A stretch of 64,000 nt of DNA from Flavobacterium degerlachei (lineage in GTDB: Bacteria; Bacteroidota; Bacteroidia; Flavobacteriales; Flavobacteriaceae). Every line of letters begins with the position of its first letter. The first letter of the stretch is position 1. This document shows positions 45,038-53,634 of the stretch, piece by piece. The stretch spans positions 124,001-188,000 of the forward strand of contig NZ_FNMV01000006.1 of assembly GCF_900106645.1 (NCBI RefSeq), given 5' to 3'. Both the position numbers and the translations under genes were made by a program. A model generated the notes under the pieces. It was not told the origin of the DNA, searched no databases, and saw nothing but the letters and a program-made list of their open reading frames with translations.

Positions 45038-46942
45038 ATGTTAACCAAAATGTGCTTAATAATGAATAAATTTGACTCAGTGCCATTACGAAAGATTCCC
45101 TTTCTAAAAAGAATAACTTTATTACTTTTTTTTATGTCCCTTACCATAAACGCTCAAATTGACAGAATTGAACCTCCCTTTTGGTTTGCAGGAATGCATA
45201 ATCCAGAACTCCAAATTATGTTTTATGGTAAAGACATCTCACAATATCAAGTTACAGCAGCAAATTCAATTGCCATAACTGATATAAAAAAAACTGAAAA
45301 TCCAAACTACCTTTTTGTTACCATAAACACAAAGAATCTTCCCGCAGCTAGTATTGATTTCTTATTTAAAAAAAATAACAAAGTTGCTTTTACGCAAAAA
45401 TATATCTTAAAACAAAGACGAGAAAAGTCAGCACAACGCAAAGGTTTTGACGCATCTGATATGATGTATCTCATTATGCCTGACCGTTTTGCTAATGGCA
45501 ACCCAAAAAACGACAGCAGCAACGACACACAAGAAAAGGCTGACAGAAGTGTAGCTGGAGGAAGACACGGTGGCGACATTCAAGGAATTATCAATAACAT
45601 AGATTACATATCAGCTTTAGGCGCAACTACAGTTTGGAGTACACCTCTTTGTGAAGACAATGACAAAGCATTTTCGTATCATACCTATGCGCAATCTGAC
45701 GTTTACAAAATTGATCCCCGTTACGGAACTAATGAAGATTACAAAAGACTAGCCTCAGAACTTCATAAAAAAGACATGAAGTTAGTTATGGATTACGTGA
45801 CTAATCACTGGGGAATTGAACACTGGATGATGAAGGACTTACCTACGCAGGACTGGATTCACCAATTTGAAAATTTCACACAAACCAATCATAAAAGATC
45901 AACGATTAGCGATACAAATGCATCAAAAATCGACACTGATATTTGCCTAGACGGATGGTTCGTGTCTTCTATGCCTGATTTAAACCAAAAAAATCCGCTA
46001 GTTTTGAATTACTTAAAACAAAACGCTATTTGGTGGATTGAATACGCTGACTTAGACGGCTTTAGAGTTGACACTTACAACTACGCAGATCCAGAAGGTG
46101 TTACCGCTTGGACAAAGTCTATTACGGATGAGTATCCAAATTTTAATATTGTAGGTGAAATCTGGATGCACAATCAAGCACAAATGGCCTATTGGCAAAA
46201 AGATAGTAAAATAGGTGCCATTCAAAATTTCAATTCCCAACTTCCTAGTGTAATGGATTTTACTTTACACGATGCTATTGGAACCATTTTTAATGAAGAT
46301 GATGGCAGTTGGGACAAGGGAATGGTTAAAGTATATGACAATTTTTCTAATGATTTTTTATACCCAAATCCAAACAATATTTTGGTTTTTGCCGAAAACC
46401 ATGACACAGCTCGCATCAATCACGTGTACAATAATGACTTCAAAAAATATCAGATGACGATGGCTTTAATTGCTACAGTTAGAGGTATTCCACAGTTGTA
46501 TTATGGAAGCGAAATTGGAATGAGTGGAGACAAAGACAAAGGTGATGCTGATATTCGCCAAGATTTCCCAGGTGGCTGGAAAGGCGATGAGAACAATGCA
46601 TTTATAAAAGAAGGAAGAACTCCCGGGCAAAATGAATATTTTAATTTCACTTCTAAATTATTCAATTGGAGAAAAACAAATGAAGCAGTGCATTTTGGAA
46701 AAATGACACATTACATACCTGAAAACAATGTGTATGTTTATTTTAGATATACTGACAAGAAAACCGTAATGGTAGTTATCAATAATAGTAAAGAGGAGCA
46801 AACTTTTAAAACAGTACGTTTTCAAGAAAACATACAAGCCTCTAAAAATGGAAAAGACGTGCTAACTGGAAATCCGTATGATTTATCAAGCGAAATTTCT
46901 GTGGAAGGAAAATCTGTTTTGATCTTAGAACTAGACAAATAA
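45038..46942 (+). CDS. periplasmic GH13 neopullulanase/cyclomaltodextrinase (SusA-like)
   Basis: A 634-residue enzyme. An N-terminal CBM-like beta domain (IEPPFWFAGMHNPELQIMFYG) identical in layout to SusA precedes the GH13 barrel. Catalytic residues are Asp345 in GFRVDTYNY, Glu374 in IVGEIWM and Asp456 in AENHDTARI. A hydrophobic stretch ending TINAQ indicates export, but the signal peptide has a long N region; the third ATG (45062) may be the true start. SusA-like enzymes cut maltodextrins to maltose and glucose in the periplasm, which suits the phosphorylase and symporter encoded upstream. Confidence 0.88.
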   Translation: MLTKMCLIMNKFDSVPLRKIPFLKRITLLLFFMSLTINAQIDRIEPPFWFAGMHNPELQIMFYGKDISQYQVTAANSIAITDIKKTENPNYLFVTINTKNLPAASIDFLFKKNNKVAFTQKYILKQRREKSAQRKGFDASDMMYLIMPDRFANGNPKNDSSNDTQEKADRSVAGGRHGGDIQGIINNIDYISALGATTVWSTPLCEDNDKAFSYHTYAQSDVYKIDPRYGTNEDYKRLASELHKKDMKLVMDYVTNHWGIEHWMMKDLPTQDWIHQFENFTQTNHKRSTISDTNASKIDTDICLDGWFVSSMPDLNQKNPLVLNYLKQNAIWWIEYADLDGFRVDTYNYADPEGVTAWTKSITDEYPNFNIVGEIWMHNQAQMAYWQKDSKIGAIQNFNSQLPSVMDFTLHDAIGTIFNEDDGSWDKGMVKVYDNFSNDFLYPNPNNILVFAENHDTARINHVYNNDFKKYQMTMALIATVRGIPQLYYGSEIGMSGDKDKGDADIRQDFPGGWKGDENNAFIKEGRTPGQNEYFNFTSKLFNWRKTNEAVHFGKMTHYIPENNVYVYFRYTDKKTVMVVINNSKEEQTFKTVRFQENIQASKNGKDVLTGNPYDLSSEISVEGKSVLILELDK

Positions 46943-47001
46943 TTCATTATTTAAAATTTCGGACAGACAAACTTGCCCTTTCTTAACAATCCAAATTAAT
47001 C

Positions 47002-48663
47002 ATGAAAAAACAGCCAATCCTATTATTACTTTCAGTAATGGCATTTTGTATAAGTTGCTCGAGCACAAAAAATAGTTCAGAAAACAAATCAACAACTAAA
47101 ACCCCTTTCGTTTGGGAAGCAGCAAGTGTCTATTTCCTTATGACAGATCGCTTCAATAACGGAGACACATCAAACGACTTAAACTTTGACAGAAATAAAA
47201 CTGCCGGAAAGCTTCGTGGTTTTGAAGGTGGAGATATCAAAGGAATTTCTCAAAAAATTGATGAAGGCTATTTTGATAAACTGGGAATAAATGCTATTTG
47301 GTTCACTCCTATCGTAGAACAAATACATGACGCAGTTGACGAAGGAACTGGTTTAAGCTACGGTTTTCATGGCTATTGGGCAAGAGATTGGACAGCATTA
47401 GACCCTAATTTCGGAACGAAAGAAGATTTAGCCGCATTGGTTAAAAAAGCACATGCTCATGGTATTCGAATCATTCTTGACGGTGTTATTAATCATACTG
47501 GACCCGTTACGAATGAAGATACGATCTGGCCTTCGGACTGGGTAAGAACGGGACCACAATGTGATTATAAAACTTTTGAAACAACCACTACTTGTACTTT
47601 GGTTAAAAACCTACCAGATATTAAAACAGAGAGTACGCAAGAAGTGTCGCTTCCTCCTTTTTTAATCGAAAAATGGAAAAAAGAAGGTCGTTACGAAAAA
47701 GAAGTCGCTTCGTTAGATGCTTTTTTTACAAGAACTGGCTATCCTAGAACTCCAAAAAACTACATCATCAAATGGTTGACGGACTACATTACGGAATACG
47801 GAATTGATGGCTACAGAGCTGATACGGTAAAACACACCGAAGAAAGCGTATGGGCTGATTTTAAAACACAATGCGATTATGCATTTGCCACTTGGAAAAA
47901 GAAAAACCCTAGTCAAGTATTAGATAACAGCCCTTTTTACAGCATAGCCGAAGTTTATAATTACAACATCAGTGCGGGAAAATATTTTGATTTTGGCGAT
48001 AAAAAAGTGAACTATTACGATAATGGATTTAACAACATGATTAATTTCGAATTCAAATGGGATGCGAAAAAAGACTATGAATTCATCTTCTCAAAATATT
48101 CAACTATTTTAAATGGAGAATTAAAGGGACATAGTGTTTTGAACTATCTGTCTTCTCATGATGACGGTGGTCCATTTGACGCAGCTAGAACCAAAAACAA
48201 AGAAACAGCAACAAAACTACTACTTTCCCCAGGACTTGCACAAGTATTTTACGGAGACGAATCAGCACGTTCTTTAATTATTGAAGGCACTGAAGGTGAT
48301 GCCACTTTACGATCATTTATGAATTGGGAGGACATTCGATCGAATTCTGAAACACAAAAAGCGATTTTACATTGGCAAAAACTAGGACAATTCAGAAAAA
48401 ATCATCCTTCGATTGGAGCAGGTATTCACCAAGAAATTACTGCACAACCATATACTTTTTCAAGGACTTTTTCGAAAGGAGAATACGAAGATCAAGTAGT
48501 TGTAGGACTGGATCTGCCCTTAGGCAAAAAAGAACTTTCTGTAGGAACAATATTTACTGATGGCACAAAATTAAAAGATGCCTATTCCGGAAAAGAAACT
48601 ACTGTAATAAACGGAAAAATAAGTATCGACACGGAATTTGATATCGTTTTATTAGAAAAATAA
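47002..48663 (+). CDS. GH13 alpha-amylase lipoprotein (SusG-like)
   Basis: A 553-residue lipoprotein with lipobox FCISC (Cys about 19). The GH13 barrel has catalytic Asp274 in GYRADTVKH, Glu317 in SIAEVYNY and Asp387 in SSHDDGGPF, and a C-terminal beta domain with TIFTDGTKLKDAYSGKE. It lacks the CBM58 insertion of B. thetaiotaomicron SusG. It may sit on the outer-membrane surface or face the periplasm; the serine-rich SSTKNSSENKST region after the cysteine gives no clear lipoprotein export signal. It follows the SusA-like gene by 59 bp and ends at a good terminator. Confidence 0.87.
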   Translation: MKKQPILLLLSVMAFCISCSSTKNSSENKSTTKTPFVWEAASVYFLMTDRFNNGDTSNDLNFDRNKTAGKLRGFEGGDIKGISQKIDEGYFDKLGINAIWFTPIVEQIHDAVDEGTGLSYGFHGYWARDWTALDPNFGTKEDLAALVKKAHAHGIRIILDGVINHTGPVTNEDTIWPSDWVRTGPQCDYKTFETTTTCTLVKNLPDIKTESTQEVSLPPFLIEKWKKEGRYEKEVASLDAFFTRTGYPRTPKNYIIKWLTDYITEYGIDGYRADTVKHTEESVWADFKTQCDYAFATWKKKNPSQVLDNSPFYSIAEVYNYNISAGKYFDFGDKKVNYYDNGFNNMINFEFKWDAKKDYEFIFSKYSTILNGELKGHSVLNYLSSHDDGGPFDAARTKNKETATKLLLSPGLAQVFYGDESARSLIIEGTEGDATLRSFMNWEDIRSNSETQKAILHWQKLGQFRKNHPSIGAGIHQEITAQPYTFSRTFSKGEYEDQVVVGLDLPLGKKELSVGTIFTDGTKLKDAYSGKETTVINGKISIDTEFDIVLLEK

Positions 48664-48680
48664 AATAGCAAACAAAGTAC

Positions 48681-48714
48681 AAAAAGCACAAATCGAATTC
48701 GGTTTGTGCTTTTT
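48681..48714 (+). terminator. terminator of the maltose operon
   Basis: AAAAAGCACAAA (48681-48692) pairs with TTTGTGCTTTTT (48703-48714), with CGAATTCG able to pair inside the loop, then T's. Confidence 0.85.
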
Positions 48715-48731
48715 TATTTATGTTACCTTTG
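48704..48731 (+). promoter_or_regulatory. promoter of the phosphodiesterase gene, overlapping the terminator
   Basis: TTG at 48704-48706 (inside the terminator arm), 17 nt, then TACCTTTG at 48724-48731. The start codon is 15 nt further, leaving a leader of about 10 nt. Confidence 0.7.
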
Positions 48732-48746
48732 TAAAAAATCAATCGA

Positions 48747-49424
48747 ATGTTAAAAATAGGTCATCGTGGCGCTAGAGGTCATGAACCGGAGAATACTATA
48801 ATAGGTTTCCAAAAAGCAATTGACCTTCATGTTGATCGAATTGAACTCGACGTTCATTTGAGCTCAGATAATGAGTTAATGGTTATTCATGACGAAACTA
48901 TTGACAGGACTACAGATGGAAAAGGTTTTGTAAACCAGTTTTCTTTACCTCAATTAAAGCGTTTCCGAATTGAAAAAATACATACCATTCCCACTCTATC
49001 AGAAGTGTTAAACCTGATTGACCAAAAATGTGATATCAATATTGAACTGAAAAGTTTTGAAACTGCCGATAAAGTGGTCGATTTAATTGAAAAATACGTT
49101 TCAGAAAAAAAATGGAATTACGATCAATTTTTAGTTTCCAGCTTTGATTGGAATGCCTTACAGCAAGTCACTTTTTCAAATTCAAAAATACCTATTGGAG
49201 TATTGACAGAAACAAATTTGGATTTGGCTTTCGCTTTCGCCAAATTTATTAAGGCCAAGTCCATTCATCCCTATTTTCATTTGGTCACTAAAGAGAACAC
49301 GGCTAAAATGCAAGAAAAAGGATTTCAGGTTTTTCCGTGGACAGTGAATGAAATAGAAGACATAAAGAGAATAAAAACGTATAACGTAGACGGGATTATC
49401 TCAGATTTCCCAGATCGATTATAA
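48747..49424 (+). CDS. glycerophosphodiester phosphodiesterase
   Basis: A 225-residue cytoplasmic GDPD. The catalytic motif IGHRGARGHEPENTIIGFQ (residues 3-21) carries the HR and PEN residues; IELDVHLSSDNELMVIHDE adds the metal-binding Glu/Asp and the catalytic His. FPWTVNEIEDIKRI and YNVDGIISDFPDRL close the barrel. It hydrolyses glycerophosphodiesters to glycerol-3-phosphate and alcohol. No signal peptide, so it recycles lipid head groups inside the cell. It lies 28 bp before the flavoprotein gene and may share a transcript with it. Confidence 0.92.
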   Translation: MLKIGHRGARGHEPENTIIGFQKAIDLHVDRIELDVHLSSDNELMVIHDETIDRTTDGKGFVNQFSLPQLKRFRIEKIHTIPTLSEVLNLIDQKCDINIELKSFETADKVVDLIEKYVSEKKWNYDQFLVSSFDWNALQQVTFSNSKIPIGVLTETNLDLAFAFAKFIKAKSIHPYFHLVTKENTAKMQEKGFQVFPWTVNEIEDIKRIKTYNVDGIISDFPDRL

Positions 49425-49452
49425 ATTTTGCGAATAGCAAAACAAGAAAAAT

Positions 49453-50661
49453 ATGAATCAAGATTTTGATATAATAATAGTAGGTGGTGGCGCAGCAGGA
49501 TTTTTTACAGCCATAAATATCGTAGAGAAAAACCCTAAACTAAAAGTAGCCATATTAGAACGTGGTGCGGATGTACTGCAGAAAGTCCGCATTTCTGGCG
49601 GCGGTAGATGTAATGTTACGCATGCTTGTTTTGAACCTAACGAATTGGTTAAATATTACCCTCGTGGCGAGAAAGAATTACGTGGACCTTTTCATCAATT
49701 TTGCTCTGGAGACACCATAGAATGGTTTGAAAAACACGGAGTGGAATTAAAAATTGAAGATGATGGAAGAATGTTTCCTGTTTCAAATTCATCACAGTCC
49801 ATAATTGATTGTTTTCTTGAGGCAACACAGAAATTAGGAATTAAAGTCCTGACGGGACAAAGTGTACAATCCATTTTTAAAAAAGAGAATAACTGGAAAA
49901 TAGAAACACAAAACGAGAACTACATTGCTGAAAAATTAATTTTGGCAACGGGTAGCAACCCTAAAATATGGGAAATGCTGCAAACCTACGGTCACGCAAT
50001 TGTGAGTCCAGTCCCTTCCCTATTTACTTTCAATATCAAGGATCCGAGAATCAAGGAATTACCAGGCGTGGCAGCACAGGTAACGGTAAAAGTAAAAGAT
50101 ACAAAACTGGAATCTACAGGTCCGTTATTAATTACCCACTGGGGAATGAGTGGTCCTGCCGTTTTAAAACTTTCTGCTTGGGGAGCCCGAATACTGCATG
50201 ACAAAAATTATCAGTTTACCATTTTCGTGAATTGGCTTAACGATGTTGACGCTAGTGATGCTGAGAAAAAACTAAAAGAGCTAAAGCAGGAACACGCCAA
50301 AAAAGCGGTTTCCAAGAAATCACCTTTTGATTTCCCGAACCGTTTATGGGAAAGTTTGGTACTTGCCGCAGGAATCGAAATCGAAACGAAATGGGCTGAT
50401 TTATCAAAAGCACAACTTCAAAACCTATCCAATCAACTGACAAATGGTACTTTTCAAGTCAATGGTAAAAGCACTTTTAAAGAGGAATTTGTAACTGCGG
50501 GCGGAATTGACTTAAAGGAAATCAACTTCAAAACCATGGAAAGCAAACTGCACGAAAACCTATATTTTGCCGGAGAAATTGTAAATATTGACGCCATTAC
50601 TGGTGGATTTAACTTTCAGAATGCTTGGACAAGTGGGTTTATTTTGGCGAACGCGATTTAG
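49453..50661 (+). CDS. HI0933/BaiN-family flavoprotein
   Basis: A 402-residue FAD-dependent protein. The Rossmann motif DIIIVGGGAAGFFTAI (5-20) is followed by LERGADVLQKVRISGGGRCNVTHAC, typical of the HI0933 group, and LILATGSNPKIWEMLQTYGH. FAGEIVNIDAITGGFNFQNAWTSG at the C terminus completes the FAD site. The family acts as NAD(P)H-linked oxidoreductases of uncertain substrate; some reduce rRNA precursors or bile acid intermediates. I do not assign a substrate. Confidence 0.9.
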   Translation: MNQDFDIIIVGGGAAGFFTAINIVEKNPKLKVAILERGADVLQKVRISGGGRCNVTHACFEPNELVKYYPRGEKELRGPFHQFCSGDTIEWFEKHGVELKIEDDGRMFPVSNSSQSIIDCFLEATQKLGIKVLTGQSVQSIFKKENNWKIETQNENYIAEKLILATGSNPKIWEMLQTYGHAIVSPVPSLFTFNIKDPRIKELPGVAAQVTVKVKDTKLESTGPLLITHWGMSGPAVLKLSAWGARILHDKNYQFTIFVNWLNDVDASDAEKKLKELKQEHAKKAVSKKSPFDFPNRLWESLVLAAGIEIETKWADLSKAQLQNLSNQLTNGTFQVNGKSTFKEEFVTAGGIDLKEINFKTMESKLHENLYFAGEIVNIDAITGGFNFQNAWTSGFILANAI

Positions 50662-50722
50662 TAGGCAATTCCTTTGAGTTTAATTAACAAGAATTTACAT
50701 CTTTACTAAGTTTTCCTTAAGA

Positions 50723-50759
50723 CGAATCTAATAATTTTACTATCAAGTTATTAGATTCG
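50723..50759. repeat. 12-bp perfect inverted repeat ahead of the start codon
   Basis: CGAATCTAATAA (50723-50734) and TTATTAGATTCG (50748-50759) are perfect complements with a 13-nt spacer. The start codon at 50766 is 6 nt further. No T run follows, so it is not an ordinary terminator; it may be an operator or a leader hairpin. Confidence 0.6.
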
Positions 50760-50765
50760 ACATAT

Positions 50766-51509
50766 ATGAAAGTAAAACTACTTCTATTCTTACTCCTTTC
50801 CATTTCACAATATAGCTTCAGCCAAACCATAAAAGGCAAAGTTAAATTTAATAATTACGTCGTACCTAATGTAGAGGTAATCAATGCTGATTCAAAAACA
50901 CTTACAGTTACAAATTCTGATGGTGATTTTTCAATTGCTGTCAAAGCAAATGACACCCTTGTATTTGTATCTAAAGAGCATCAGCTAAAAAAAATAACAA
51001 TTACGCCCGAAACTATTAACACGAAGGAGCTAGTCATTGAATTAATATTAAAAGCAGAAGAACTAAATGAGGTTGTAATAACTAAAATGCCTTCTATAAA
51101 AATAAGCAAAGATGAAAAATGGGAACAAGATAAGCTCGATCAATACGCCCTTGAAAAAGCGGCAACTGCAATCCCGGTCAGCGGAGTTTATATGGGAGGA
51201 ATTGAAAATGGTATGAATCTAATGCGAGTAGGTGGTATGATAGTAGACTTATTCCGAAAAGAAAAAGAACCTACTAAAAAACCAGTTCCGCAAATAGAGT
51301 TTAAAGCATTGGCAAAAAACACATTCGACCAGAAATTTTACATTGAAAAATTAAAGTTGAAGCCAGAACAAGTACCATTATTCCTTGAGTTTTGTGATGC
51401 AGATCCCCAGTCACAAACAATCGCGCAAAGCAACAATGATTTGGCTTTGATGGAATTTCTATTCGCAAAAAATACCGAATTTAAAAAGCTATCCCCTTTA
51501 GAAAAGTAA
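50766..51509 (+). CDS. exported protein with carboxypeptidase-like regulatory domain
   Basis: A 247-residue protein with signal peptide (ends YSFSQ). Residues about 20-95 form a carboxypeptidase D regulatory-like fold (TIKGKVKFNNYVVPNVEVIN, VTNSDGDFSIAVKANDTLVF), and ELNEVVITKMPSIK resembles the start of a TonB plug, but no barrel follows. The remainder is charged and alpha-helical (LKPEQVPLFLEFCDAD). Such proteins are common in Bacteroidota and usually unassigned; a periplasmic adaptor or a shortened transporter relative is possible. Confidence 0.75.
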   Translation: MKVKLLLFLLLSISQYSFSQTIKGKVKFNNYVVPNVEVINADSKTLTVTNSDGDFSIAVKANDTLVFVSKEHQLKKITITPETINTKELVIELILKAEELNEVVITKMPSIKISKDEKWEQDKLDQYALEKAATAIPVSGVYMGGIENGMNLMRVGGMIVDLFRKEKEPTKKPVPQIEFKALAKNTFDQKFYIEKLKLKPEQVPLFLEFCDADPQSQTIAQSNNDLALMEFLFAKNTEFKKLSPLEK

Positions 51510-51549
51510 TTTTCCTTTTATCCAACCGAAAAACTGCCCCCTGAACACT

Positions 51550-52041
51550 CTATTTATTCAACCACCAAATACTTGCATTCAGAACCATCGCAAAACTTAC
51601 CCATAGCAAATAAGGGATAAATAAATAGCCCGCGATTTTATTGATTTTTCCAAATTGAACATAGGTTTCATAAATCATAAGCCATAGAATTACAATTTCC
51701 AATAAAGCCAACATAGGGTTATTTAAACCGAAGAACAAATAAGACCATAAAGCATTCAAAGCTAATTGCACTGCAAAAAATACCAAGGCTTTTTTGACAG
51801 TCTCCGTATTTGATTCTATTCGGTCCCAAACCAATCCTGCCGCAATTCCCATCATGATATAAAGCATACTCCATACTGGCGCAAAAATCCAATTTGGAGG
51901 GTTGAAAATTGGTTTTACCAATGCAGGATACCAGTCTAAAATGGCCGAACGAGTCGAGTTTCCAGAAAAATAACCAATCGCAAGACAGGTAACAACAACA
52001 GTAAGTATTTTGGTGATTTTATTCATTTTGGCGTTTTTCAA
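51550..52041 (-). CDS. tspO: TspO/MBR family membrane protein
   Basis: A 163-residue protein with five membrane segments. The signature PIFNPPNWIFAPVWSMLYIMMG (about 43-64) and the later ALNALWSYLFFGLNNPMLALLEI with terminal ASIWWLNK are those of TspO. Family members bind tetrapyrroles or sterol-like ligands and affect stress and photosynthesis regulators; here the role is unknown. It is convergent with the gene at 50766 and divergent from the mevalonate block. Confidence 0.93.
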   Translation of the reverse strand: MKNAKMNKITKILTVVVTCLAIGYFSGNSTRSAILDWYPALVKPIFNPPNWIFAPVWSMLYIMMGIAAGLVWDRIESNTETVKKALVFFAVQLALNALWSYLFFGLNNPMLALLEIVILWLMIYETYVQFGKINKIAGYLFIPYLLWVSFAMVLNASIWWLNK

Positions 52042-52114
52042 TTTTTTTCAAAATTAAACAAAAACTTTATACCGATTCAACAAATAAACAAATCCCTGTA
52101 TAAAGCAAAAAAAG

Positions 52115-52122
52115 TATCTTTG
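52115..52122 (+). promoter_or_regulatory. -7 element of the mevalonate operon
   Basis: TATCTTTG, a full match to TAnnTTTG, 17 nt ahead of the mvaD start codon. No TTG is present at the usual distance, only CTG. Confidence 0.5.
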
Positions 52123-52139
52123 CCAAAATTTTATAACAC

Positions 52140-53228
52140 ATGTTTTCAGCAAACGATTTTATTCCAACTACATATTCTCATTCTATTGAAGGCGGTAATT
52201 TCAAATGGAGCGCGCCTAGTAATATTGCACTCGTGAAATATTGGGGAAAAAAGGACAACCAGATTCCGGCTAATCCTTCCGTTAGTTTTACACTGAACAA
52301 TTGTAAAACAATAACTAAATTGGCTTTCGCCAAAAAGGAAAAGCAGGATGTTTTTTCATTTGATTTACTTTTTGAAGGAAAGCCTAAAGAAGATTTCAAA
52401 CCGAAAATACAGAAATTCTTGGAACGTATCGAAATCTATTTGCCTTTTCTAAAAGATTATCATTTTACAATAGATACTGAAAATACTTTTCCCCACAGTT
52501 CGGGAATTGCTTCTTCGGCATCTGGAATGGCTGCTATAGCGATGAACTTCATGAGTTTAGAAAAAGCCTTAAACCCATCAATGACTGAAGAGCACTTTTA
52601 TCAGAAAGCCTCTTTTCTGGCTCGATTGGGTTCAGGAAGTGCTTGCAGAAGTGTAAAAGGAAGTGTTGTTGTTTGGGGAAACCAAGACAACATCAAGGGA
52701 AGTTCAGATTTATTTGGCGTAGAATTCCCAAATGCGATACACGAAAGTTTCAATAATTTTCAAGACACTATCTTACTAGTTGATAAAGGCGAGAAACAGG
52801 TTTCAAGTACCGTTGGTCACGATTTGATGCACAATCATCCGTATGCTGAAAGACGTTTTGTACAAGCACACGAAAATTTAGACAAACTGATTGCCATTTT
52901 TGAAAGTGGTGATTTAGAGGAATTCATAAAAGTAGTCGAAAGTGAAGCTTTGACTTTGCATGCGATGATGATGACCTCGATGCCTTATTTCATTTTAATG
53001 AAACCAAACACTTTACAAATAATAAATGCGATTTGGAAATTCAGAAATGAGACTAAAATCCCTGTTTGTTTTACACTCGACGCAGGAGCTAATGTTCATG
53101 TTTTATATCCCGAAAACGTTAGCGCTGCAGTTTTACAATTTATTAAGGACGAATTAGTTGGCTTTTGCCAAAATGGGCAGTACATTTGTGACGAAATTGG
53201 AAATGGAGCTTCGTCAATTGATAATTGA
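52140..53228 (+). CDS. mvaD: diphosphomevalonate decarboxylase
   Basis: A 362-residue GHMP-family enzyme that converts mevalonate diphosphate to isopentenyl diphosphate with ATP. The motifs are WSAPSNIALVKYWGKKD, NPSVSFTLN, the GHMP glycine/serine loop FPHSSGIASSASGMAAIA and RLGSGSACRSVKGSVVVWG. FTLDAGANVHVLYPE near the C terminus holds the last family motif. The final residues SSIDN and the stop codon fall inside the left inverted repeat of the S23 insert (53214-53245), so the native C terminus may have been altered. It starts the mevalonate block. Confidence 0.93.
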   Translation: MFSANDFIPTTYSHSIEGGNFKWSAPSNIALVKYWGKKDNQIPANPSVSFTLNNCKTITKLAFAKKEKQDVFSFDLLFEGKPKEDFKPKIQKFLERIEIYLPFLKDYHFTIDTENTFPHSSGIASSASGMAAIAMNFMSLEKALNPSMTEEHFYQKASFLARLGSGSACRSVKGSVVVWGNQDNIKGSSDLFGVEFPNAIHESFNNFQDTILLVDKGEKQVSSTVGHDLMHNHPYAERRFVQAHENLDKLIAIFESGDLEEFIKVVESEALTLHAMMMTSMPYFILMKPNTLQIINAIWKFRNETKIPVCFTLDAGANVHVLYPENVSAAVLQFIKDELVGFCQNGQYICDEIGNGASSIDN

Positions 53229-53632
53229 TAATGAACAATTGATAACTCTATGGAGAAGAAAAATATCATTAAAGAAAAATCTTTTGTATTCGCAGTAGAA
53301 ATCGTTTATCTTTATAAAATTCTCGTAGAGAAAAAAGAGTTCGTATTATCTAAACAATTGCTTCGATCTGGAACATCAATAGGAGCAAATATTAGAGAAG
53401 CAGAGCATGCTCAAAGTAAAGCTGACTTTATTCATAAGTTGTCTATCTCTTTGAAAGAAGCTAATGAAACAGAATATTGGTTAGATTTATTATATGAAAC
53501 AAAATTCTTGTCAGAAATTGAGTTTCAAAGCATAAAAGCCAAAGTAATAGAAATTTTAAAATTGTTAACAAGTATAATCAATACTTCGAAAAACAAATAA
53601 TTATCAATTATCCATTGTTAATTCTCAATTAA
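53214..53632. mobile_element. candidate S23 (IVS-like) insert with 32-nt imperfect terminal inverted repeats
   Basis: The sequence at 53214-53245 and the reverse complement of 53601-53632 agree at 26 of 32 positions without gaps. The two repeats enclose a single gene (53250-53600), starting 4 nt before its ATG and directly after its stop codon. Left and right outer limits touch mvaD (stop at 53226-53228) and mevalonate kinase (ATG at 53635). The repeats are built from AATTGATAAT-like units. In RNA they would fold into a long stem with the gene in the loop, as the intervening sequences of 23S rRNA genes do. Mobility is inferred; no target duplication is evident. Confidence 0.55.
53250..53600 (+). 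CDS. four-helix-bundle protein, S23/IVS family
   Basis: A 116-residue helical protein. The family signature RSGTSIGANIREAEHAQSKA followed by DFIHKLSISLKEANETEYWL (about residues 43-82) is clear; it begins with a short helix (EKSFVFAVEIVYLYKILV) and ends in an isoleucine-rich helix. S23-type proteins were first seen encoded in intervening sequences of 23S rRNA genes, and similar bundles (bAvd) accompany diversity-generating retroelements. No reverse transcriptase is near. Here the gene separates two mevalonate genes that are normally adjacent, and sits between inverted repeats. Function unknown; nucleic-acid binding is suspected for relatives. Confidence 0.9.
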   Translation: MEKKNIIKEKSFVFAVEIVYLYKILVEKKEFVLSKQLLRSGTSIGANIREAEHAQSKADFIHKLSISLKEANETEYWLDLLYETKFLSEIEFQSIKAKVIEILKLLTSIINTSKNK

Positions 53633-53634
53633 GT

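Noticed and set aside
53250..53600. Part of a diversity-generating retroelement (bAvd)
   Set aside because: No reverse transcriptase, template repeat or variable repeat is near; the S23 element interpretation fits better.
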